Assembly: GCA_022843955.1 (NCBI GenBank)
Contig: JALHMQ010000001.1
Coordinates: 372,001 to 436,000, forward strand
DNA from: Burkholderiaceae bacterium
GTDB lineage: Bacteria > Pseudomonadota > Gammaproteobacteria > Burkholderiales > Burkholderiaceae_F
Length of the DNA: 64,000 nt
Reading direction: 5' to 3'
Each line of letters starts with the position of its first letter. Position 1 is the first letter of the stretch. This document shows, piece after piece, positions 17,828 through 26,400 of this stretch. Position numbers and translations under genes: made by a program. The notes under the pieces are model-generated. The model saw only the letters and a program-made list of their open reading frames with translations. It had not been told where the DNA came from and did not search any database.

Positions 17828-18901
17828 ATGGACACGGCAACCGCATCCCCGATCGACACCGATCGACTCAACGCCTTCGTGGGCCGCTTCGTCGGCGACC
17901 TCGGCGCTACCTTGCATGCTGGCATGGTGGTGATCGGCGAGCAACTCGGCTTGTATCGCGCGCTCAGCACGGGGCCGATGACGTCGCAGCAATTGGCACG
18001 GGCCACGGCCACCGATGAACGTTACGTGCGCGAGTGGCTGGCCTCGCAGGCAGCCGGCGGCTACGTTTGCTACAGCGCGCCGGACGGCACTTTCAGCCTT
18101 TCGCCGGAGCAGGCTCTGACGCTGGCGCAGGAGGACAGCCCGGCTTACCTGCCGGGCGCATTCCAGCTCGCGCTCGGCGCGCTCAAGGCGGTGCCGCGCA
18201 TCAGTGCGGCCTTTCGCAGCGGCGAAGGCATGGGCTGGCATGAGCACGACGCGGGCGTCTTCTGCGGCACCGAGAAGTTCTTCCGCCCGAGCTACGCGGC
18301 CAATCTGATCGGCAGCTGGCTGCCTGCGCTGGACGGCGTGGTGGAAAAGCTGGAGCGTGGCGCGCTGGTGGCCGACGTTGGCTGCGGTCATGGCTCCTCG
18401 ACCATCCTGATGGCGCAAGAGTTTCCGCGATCACTGTTCGTCGGCTTCGACTACCACGCGGCATCGGTCAACGCGGCGCAGCAACGCGCCGAGGATGCCG
18501 GGGTCGGCGCGCGCGTGCGCTTTGAGCAGGCCGCCGCCAAGACGTATCCGGGCCGGGACTACGACCTCGTCACGTTCTTCGACTGCCTGCACGACATGGG
18601 CGATCCGGCGGGCGCTGCCGAGCACGTGCGCGCGTCGCTCAAGGACGACGGCCACTGGATGATCGTCGAGCCGTTCGCCCATGACCGACTGGACGACAAC
18701 CTCAACCCGGTCGGGCGCGTGTTCTACTCAGCCTCGACCTTGCTGTGCACGCCCTGCTCACGCTCGCAGGAAGTGGCGCTGTGCCTGGGTGCACAAGCCG
18801 GCGAGGCGCGCCTGCGGTCAGTGGTCGGCGAGGGCGGCTTCAAGCGCTTTCGCCGGGTTGCGGAGACGCCGTTCAATCTGGTGTTCGAGGCGCGGCACTA
18901 G
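17828..18901 (+). CDS. SAM-dependent methyltransferase with N-terminal winged helix
   Basis: A 357-residue protein: an N-terminal winged-helix dimerisation-like domain (about 20-95, QQLARATATDERYVREWLASQAAGGYV) and a Rossmann methyltransferase core (about 170-300) with motif I VADVGCGHGSSTILMAQ and the DYDLVTFFDCLHDMGDP segment. It resembles small-molecule O/N/S-methyltransferases. ATG 17828 follows a strong AAGGAGG. Acceptor unknown; it may be coupled to the hydrolase-LuxR regulator just upstream. Confidence 0.88.
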   Translation: MDTATASPIDTDRLNAFVGRFVGDLGATLHAGMVVIGEQLGLYRALSTGPMTSQQLARATATDERYVREWLASQAAGGYVCYSAPDGTFSLSPEQALTLAQEDSPAYLPGAFQLALGALKAVPRISAAFRSGEGMGWHEHDAGVFCGTEKFFRPSYAANLIGSWLPALDGVVEKLERGALVADVGCGHGSSTILMAQEFPRSLFVGFDYHAASVNAAQQRAEDAGVGARVRFEQAAAKTYPGRDYDLVTFFDCLHDMGDPAGAAEHVRASLKDDGHWMIVEPFAHDRLDDNLNPVGRVFYSASTLLCTPCSRSQEVALCLGAQAGEARLRSVVGEGGFKRFRRVAETPFNLVFEARH

Positions 18902-18914
18902 GCTGCGCCGCGGA

Positions 18915-18966
18915 GCGCGTGCGGCCGCGGCAGCGTTCCGCGGTTGCACCGCCTGCGGCCACGCGC
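18915..18966. terminator. candidate bidirectional terminator hairpin
   Basis: GCGCGTGCGGCCGC (18915-18928) pairs with GCGGCCACGCGC (18955-18966) with a single bulged base. It lies between two convergent methyltransferase genes. No T-run follows on either side, so termination is only inferred from position. Confidence 0.35.
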
Positions 18967-19143
18967 GGCGCTCGCCGCAGAGCCGGCTTCCCGGCCGCTC
19001 GCGACCTGGCAGTACAACGGCATGGCAGGAACGGAGGCGCCAGCCCCTCGTAGCGAACGAGCTGACGTGTGAGCGACGTCGAGAACCAGTTGACTGCAGT
19101 CGAGATCTACGGCACCGACCGCTGGTGGACAAAGTGGCTTTGA

Positions 19144-20157
19144 TCAGCCGGCAAGCGGCGACTGCGAAGGGTCCGGTCGACGAGGACGCTTCACCTCAAC
19201 AGCGCTTGCATAAAGCCGGTCGAGGCGCTCCCGGCCGCTGCTCAGTTGGCGGGTTGCGATCCACTCGGCAACGGCTCGGCTCAAGCGACCGACGAAGCGC
19301 CGATAGGGATGGGCTGTCAGTAGGTGTGCGAGGTTGGTGTGTCGAGCAACCGAGCGCGCGATGCGCTCGTGGTTATCGGTCAGCGGCAAGTGGCTGTCCG
19401 ACGCGGCCGGGTCGGCGCGAAACACCGCAGTGAGGTTTCCGCCATCGTCGGACAGCGTGATGGCGTGTGTCTTCAACCCGAGACGAGCAGCCATTGCCTG
19501 CAACGTGACCGTGTTGAAGGTGTAAAGATGCGCCTCGTGAAATGAACTGCTGGGGGTCTGGCAGGTGGCTTCGACGTTCGGCACTTCCACCACGAGCAGG
19601 CCGTCAGGGGCCAACGCCCGACCCAGCTGGGCCAGCACCGACTTGGGGTCTTCCGTGTGCTCCAGCACATGCCAGATGGTGATGAGGTCGAAGCCGCCTT
19701 CGGGCAGGGTGGCATCGCCAATGAAGCCACGCGTGATGTTCAGCCCGTACTGGGCGGTTGCATAGCCGGCATAGCCCCGGTTGGGTTCGATGCCTTGTAT
19801 GTCGTGTCCGAGCTTTTGCAGCAGGTAGGCGAACTCGCCGCCGCCGCTGCCCACGTCAAGCACCCGCATCCGTGGCCGCAGGTGCGAGCGGATCTTCTCC
19901 AGCCTGGATAGCGCAACCTGTCCCGCCCGATGCACGTGCTTGGGCTTGGGTTCGAACGTGCCCTTGTAGGCGATCCGGTACTCATCCTCGTAGTACTGGC
20001 GGGCAGCGTGCGGCCGCGGATCGGACCAAACCAAGCCGCAGCTGCGGCAGCCCACCGTGCGCAGGGGCTCTCCGCTGCGGCTGCGCTGTGAAAGCACCGT
20101 CACCGTGGTGGACCCGCACAGATTGCAGGCGATGGTCGAAGTCAGGTCGTCTTGCAT
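19144..20157 (-). CDS. zinc-motif class I methyltransferase
   Basis: A 337-residue protein. An N-terminal zinc-ribbon (CNLCGS near residue 11 and CRSCGLVWSDPRP near 38) precedes a SAM core with motif I VLDVGSGGGEFAYLLQKLGH near 95 and FDLITIWHVLEHTEDP. This order is typical of C-methyltransferase/Methyltransf_13-23 proteins acting on sugars or polysaccharide precursors. Start ATG 20157 is taken because the next one, 20187, has no better ribosome binding site; the true start is uncertain. It lies downstream of the glucan synthase on the same strand, about 250 bases away. Confidence 0.82.
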   Translation of the reverse strand: MQDDLTSTIACNLCGSTTVTVLSQRSRSGEPLRTVGCRSCGLVWSDPRPHAARQYYEDEYRIAYKGTFEPKPKHVHRAGQVALSRLEKIRSHLRPRMRVLDVGSGGGEFAYLLQKLGHDIQGIEPNRGYAGYATAQYGLNITRGFIGDATLPEGGFDLITIWHVLEHTEDPKSVLAQLGRALAPDGLLVVEVPNVEATCQTPSSSFHEAHLYTFNTVTLQAMAARLGLKTHAITLSDDGGNLTAVFRADPAASDSHLPLTDNHERIARSVARHTNLAHLLTAHPYRRFVGRLSRAVAEWIATRQLSSGRERLDRLYASAVEVKRPRRPDPSQSPLAG

Positions 20158-20406
20158 GGCGCCGCATGAAAAGGGCTGCACCAACATGGCGCAGAGGCAG
20201 CGGATACTAATGCGAAGTGGGACGCCTGCGCTACGCGTTGCGCCATTGCCGGACGTTTTCACCCAAGCTGCTGCGCCTTCAGGCGTCTCAGGCTCATGCG
20301 GTTGCACTACCGCACCGTGCTTGCAGAGGGTTGACGGCAAAGGCGGTTCAAGCGGCTTCCGTCACGACGCCGAAGCGCCGTTCGCTCGGTTGGTCGAGGC
20401 GCGGTA

Positions 20407-23400
20407 CTAGCGGTCCGCGGCGCGAGCTGCCACAGCGCTGGCGGGCACATTCGCCGCGGGAAGGCGCACCTCGACGCGGTGATTCAGCCCGTCGTCCTGC
20501 AGCGGAACGCAAGCCTCGTTCTGCCGAAGGCCATCGACGAACACGTCGATACCGCTCACGTCAACCGCCCGCACGATCTCGATCTCGTAATGCGACCGAC
20601 CGTGGCGGTAGCTGATCGTGCAGCCCGGCCAGTGCGACGGCAGGCAGGGCGCAAGGGTGAGGCGGGCGCCGTGGGCGTCCGTCTGCAGCTGCAGCCCGAG
20701 CAGGGTCTCGATGATGAGGCGGTACATCCAGCCTGCTGACCCGGTGTACCAGCTCCAGCCGCCCCGTCCGGTGTGCGGAGCAACGCTGTAGATGTCGGCC
20801 GACATCACATAGGGCTCGACCTTGTACCGCGTCGCGTCGCGCGACGTGGCGCTGCGATTGACCGGATTGATCATGGTCGCGATCGACCAGGCGCGCTCGT
20901 GATCGCCCAGCGCGGCGAACGCCATCGCCATCCAGATGGCCGCATGCGTGTACTGGCCGCCGTTCTCCCGCACGCCAGGCAGGTAGCCCGCGATGTAGCC
21001 CGGGTTCGGTCCCTTCTGGTCGAACGGTGGGTCGAGGAGCAGGGCAATCTTCACATCCTGGCGCACGAGGCGAGTGTGGGCGGCGTCCATCGCCGAGCGC
21101 GCACGGTCGGCCGCCGCCACGCCGGACAGGACCGACCAGCTCTGCGCGATGGAGTCGATCTGGCACTCGACGTTGTCGGCCGACCCGAGCGCACTGCCAT
21201 CGTCGAAGTACGCACGCCGATACCACGCGCCATCCCAACCTTGCGCTTCAAGCTGCGCGTGCAGTTGTGCGCGTTCCTGCGTGCAGCGCAGCGCTGCGGC
21301 CTCGTCGCCGTGGCGGGTGGCCAGTGGACCGAAGCGCGCGAGCACCTCGCACAGGAAAAAGCCCAGCCACACGCTTTCGCCCTTGCCGGCATGGCCGATC
21401 AGGTTCATGCCGTCGTTCCAGTCACCGGTGCCCATCAGCGGCAGGCCGTGGACGCCGTAACGGAAACTGTGTTCGAGCGCCCGCCAGGCGTGCTGGTACA
21501 GGCTCTCGCTCACCGGCGACGGCATCGGCAGGTCGTAGTACGAGTCATCGGGCGGATTGACGGCACGCCCCTCGAGATACGGCACCGGTTGATCGAGCAC
21601 GGCGACATCACCGGTGGCGTCGACGTAGCGGGCCAGCGCCAGCGGCAGCCACAGGTAGTCGTCGGCGATGCGCGTGCGCACACCGCGACCCTGCGGCGGG
21701 TGCCACCAGTGCTGCACGTCGCCCTCGATGAACTGACGGCTGGCGCACAGCAACAGTTGTGCGCGCAGCAGCTGCGGCTGGCAGTGCACCAACGCCATCG
21801 TGTCCTGCAGCTGATCGCGGAAGCCGAACGCGCCGCCCGACTGGTAGTAGCCGCTGCGCGCCCAGAGGCGACAGGCGATCGTCTGATACAGCAGCCAGCC
21901 GTTGGCGAGCAGGTCCAAGGCGCGATCCGGCGTCTTGACCTGGACCGCGCCGAGGGTGTGGCGCCAGTGCCGCTTCACCTGATCGAGCGCCTGTGAACAG
22001 GCCGTCGATCCGCGGAACCGCTGCACCAGCTGGTCGGCCTCGTCGACACTGCGACCCATGCCGAGGCGGAACACGACCTGGCCTGTCTCTCCCACCCCCA
22101 GGTTCAGTGGCACCTGGATCGCCGCGCATGGGTCGAGCCCGGCACCGATACGCGCGCCGAGCCGCACGCGGCTCAGTGCAGCCGGCTGGCGCAGCGAGCC
22201 GTTGCGGCCGATGAACTCGGTGCGGTCGCAGGTGAAACTGCCGGCCGCACGCTGTGCCTCGTCCACATCGAAGAAGCCGATCCAGTCGCCATAGTCGTTG
22301 CTGAACGCGTTGCGCGCGTACAGCGCACCGCTGTCGGCACCGACTTCGGTGGCGATGTGCGGCACCGTCTTGGCGCGCAGATCGCCCAGCACCCACTCGA
22401 CGTAGCCGGTGGCACTGAGCTTGCGCGGACGGCCCGAGACGTTGGTGAGGCGCAGCGCCGAGAACTTCACTGCGGCGTCGAGCGCGACGAACAACGTCAG
22501 CTCCGCTCGCACGCCGTGCGAGACGTGCTCGAACACGCTGTAGCCGAAGCCATGCCGGGTCGTGAACACCGCCTCGGCCGGGTCGGGCAGACAGGGCAGG
22601 GAGGTCGGCGACCACACTTCGCCGGTCTCTTCGTCGCGCAGGTAGATCGCCTCGCCGGAGGCGTCGCCCACCGGATCGTTGTGCCAGGGGGTCAGGCGCA
22701 GCTCATGCGCGTTCTCGCACCACGTGTAGGCGCTGCCTGCTTCGGACACCACGCAGCCGAAGCGCGAATTGGCGAGCACGTTGACCCACGGCGCAGGTGG
22801 ACGCACACCGGGCGCTGGCGCGACCACGTACTCGCGACCATCGTCGCTGAAACCGCCGACACCGTTGGACGCAGGCGCCGCGATTCCGCGCTGTGGCCGG
22901 GTGGCCTCGCCTTCCGGCGCCACGTTGCGCCGCTCGACCGTGCGCGTGGGCACCAACGGGCCTGGGCGCAGCGTTCGCACCGGCGGACGATCGATCTGCT
23001 CGGCCAGGCTGCCGCGGTCGTCGCTGAAGACAGCACGCGCCACCGACTGCAACAGGATGCGATCCTCGTGTGCAATCTGCTCCACGTGGCGTACGAAGAT
23101 GCCGCCGGGCCGGTCGATCACGTGTGCCTCGACGCCGGCGGCGATCAGGCCGGTGATCTGTTCCTGCAGGCGGTGGCGATAGATGTCGCGTTCCTCGTTC
23201 CAGATCACCAGATCGACGGCGAGCCCTTTCAGCCGCCACCAGGCGTGGGCCTGCACCAGCTGCCGTGCCAGTTCGATGTTGTCGGCGTTGCCGATCTGCA
23301 GCAGCACGATCGGCAGATCGCCCGAGATCGCGTGGCCCCACAAACCTGACTGCGCGCGCCGATTGCGCATCAGCAGCGCGGCATCGGCGCGCCACCCTGG

Positions 23401-26400
23401 CTGCGTGTAGATCACCGCGCCGGCCAGCCGCGCGTACAACTGCGCGTCGGCATCGCTCGCGTTAAGTTGGCGCAGCACCACTTGCGCATGGGTCCACGCC
23501 AACTCGAACACGCGCTCGGCCAGTCCGCGGTCCTGGTACTTCTCGGCCAGTGCGACGCACGCGGTGCGGTTGGCCGCCGCGCCCATCACGATGTCGACGA
23601 TCACGCTCTGGTCTGGCGCCAGCGTGATCGCGCAGCGGCTGGCGGCTACCGGATCGAGCACCGGGCCGGCCGTGCCCGACAGCGGCCCGACCGTGCGCAT
23701 CGCCTGCGGCGAAGCGAGGTCGTTGCCGCGACCAATGAAGCGGGCGCGGTCGGTCTCGTGCGTGATCGCGCTGACCCGCCCGTCGTTGTTGCCGAGCGAA
23801 CGCACGCCATGCACGGCCATCAGCTGGAACATCCACGGCGTCTCGTCCTCCGGCGAGCGGCGGCGGCGCGTCCCCAGCACCACGGCGGGCCGATCGAGCA
23901 GCTCGGTCTGCACGAAAAGCTTGCTGAAGGCCGGATGCAGCGCGTCGGCCGGCGCCGTGGCGAGCACCATTTCGGTGTAGCTGGTGACTTCGATCGTGCG
24001 CCGCGACGAACTGCTGTTGGTGATGCGCAGCCGACGCAACTCGATGTCGTCTTCCGGCGAGACGACGATCTCGGTATGGGTGTCGATGCCAACGTCGCGT
24101 CGGCGAAATTCGGCGCGGCCTTCGCTGAAGATCGCTTCGTAGCGTTCGCCGCGGGTGTGGGTCGGCTGGTACGCAGTGGACCAGGTGTGACCTGAGGCTG
24201 TATCGCGCAGATAGCACAAGCTGCCCCAGTGGTCGCAGGTGGTGTCCTCACGCCAGCGCGTCAGCGCCAGGTCGTTCCAGCGGCTGTAGCCGCCACCGCC
24301 ACTGGTCACCATCACGTGGTAGCGGCCGTTCGACAGCAGCTGAACCTCGGGCGCGGCGGTGTCGGCGCCGCCGGCAATGATGCGGATCGGTGTCTGATCC
24401 GTCTCGGTCGCGCTGCGCGTGGCCGCGCGCTGGTCGAAGTCCGGCTGGAAGGTCACGGCACGCGGCACGCGCTCCTGCAGCAGCAGCAGGGTGGCCTGCA
24501 GGGCCGGGTCCGCCTCGAAGTACCGCTGCATCGGCCGCTCCAGCAGCAGGTGCGCCAGCGCCAGCAGGCCCATGCCTTGATGATGCGCCATGAACGAACG
24601 CACCACGGTGCTCTTCTGGCCGCGTGGCAGGCGCGCCGGGGTGAAGTCGATCGCCTCGTACAGCCCGTGGCGGCCGGCCGCGCCGATGGTGGCCAGTCGC
24701 TGCAGGTTCTCGCAGGCCTGCTCGGGCGACACCATGAGCGCCATCATCGACGCATACGGCGCCACGACAAGGTCGTCGGCAAGGCCCCGTTTCAGGCCCA
24801 GCCCGGGCACGCCGAACGCGCGGTACTGGTAGTTCAGCGCGGTGTCGAAGCCGTTGTAGCCCGACTCCGAGATGCCCCAGGGGACGCCCTGCTGGTCACC
24901 GAACTCGATCTGGCGCTGCACCGCGCCGCGGCAGGTCTGGTCGAGCAGCGTGTTCTCGTAGCTGGGCATCAGCAGCATCGGCATCAGGTACTCGAACATC
25001 GAGCCGCTCCAGGACAGCAGCACCGGCGTGCCGGCGGCGGACGTGAGCAGACGGCCGAGCGCGAACCAGCTTTCCTGCCCGATCTGACCCTGCGCAATCG
25101 CGACAAAGACGCCCAGGCGCGCTTCGGAGGCGAGCAGGTCGTAGTAGCCCGTGTCGACGCGGCGCTCCTCGACGTTGTAGCCGATCGTCATCAGATGTCG
25201 TGCGTCGTCGTACAGGAAGCTTTGCTCCATGTGGGCCAGCGCACCGGCACGGGCGGCGGTATCCGCCAGCGCGCGCAGCATTGAACGAGCATGGTCGCCC
25301 GCCTTCGATCCCGCTGCCGCGCCCAACGCAAGCTGGCGCAAAGTCGGCATCGGCATGCCACTGACCACCTCGGCGTCATCCGGCAGGACGGCGTTCAGCT
25401 CGGCGTGACCGGCGCCACACTGCACGCGCAGCAAGTTCGCCCAGCTGCTGATCTCGGCCTGCACCGCGTCGGCCTTGGCCACCGCCGCGAGGTCCACGTC
25501 GACCGCCGCGCCGATCGCCGCGGCACCGGAATCGAGCGCAGCCAGCATGGCGCGCCACTCGGCGCGGGCGGAGGGTGGCCTGGCGCGGTATCGGTCCAGC
25601 ACCTGCACGAAGCTCGTCAGCGACTCCGACAGTGCGGCGGGCTGGGCCTGCAGGGGAGCGAGTGCTTCGAGCAGCACGCCGAAGGTGTCGTGCACGCCTT
25701 CGCGCCAACCGCGTGCCAGCACCGGTTCATCGGCGAGCGCCAGAAGTCCGGCGCGCAGCGTGAGCAACTGTCCGGCGAGGTTGCCGCTGTCGACGGTCGA
25801 GACGTAATGCGGGCGCAGGGGCGCCAGCGTCTGTGTGTCGTACCAGTTGTAGAAGTGGCCGCGGAACCGCTGCATGCGCTGCATCGTTGCCAGCGCGGCG
25901 TCCATCCGTGCAATCAGCTGGCCGGTCCCGAGGTAACCGAAGCCGCGTGCGGTCAGCCCCGCCAGCAGGGCGAAGCCCATGTTGGTCGGCGAGGTGCGAT
26001 GTGCGACGCGCGCCACCGGATGTTCCTGCACGTTATCCGGCGGCAGGTGGTTGTCGGTCGCACCGACATGCGCCTCGAAGAATGCCCAGGTGCGCCGCGC
26101 CAGTCGGCGCAGGAAGACGGTCTGGGCAGCGGTCAGTCCGGCGCGCGGTCGACGCACCGGCGAATCGAGCGCCCACACCAGCAGCGGTGACGCAAACCAA
26201 AGCAGCAACAGCGGCAACGCCGCCGGCAGCGCCAGGGGCCGCAGCAGCGACAGGCCGGCCGCGCAGGTCACCGCCAGGATCGGACCGAACGCCAGTCGCA
26301 TCGCGCTGTGAAGAAGATCATCCACGCTCCCGGGCCGCGTGTGTGTGACAACGTCCGCCGAGGGTCGCCACTCCAGCATCCGGCGCCCCGACCAAAGCAC

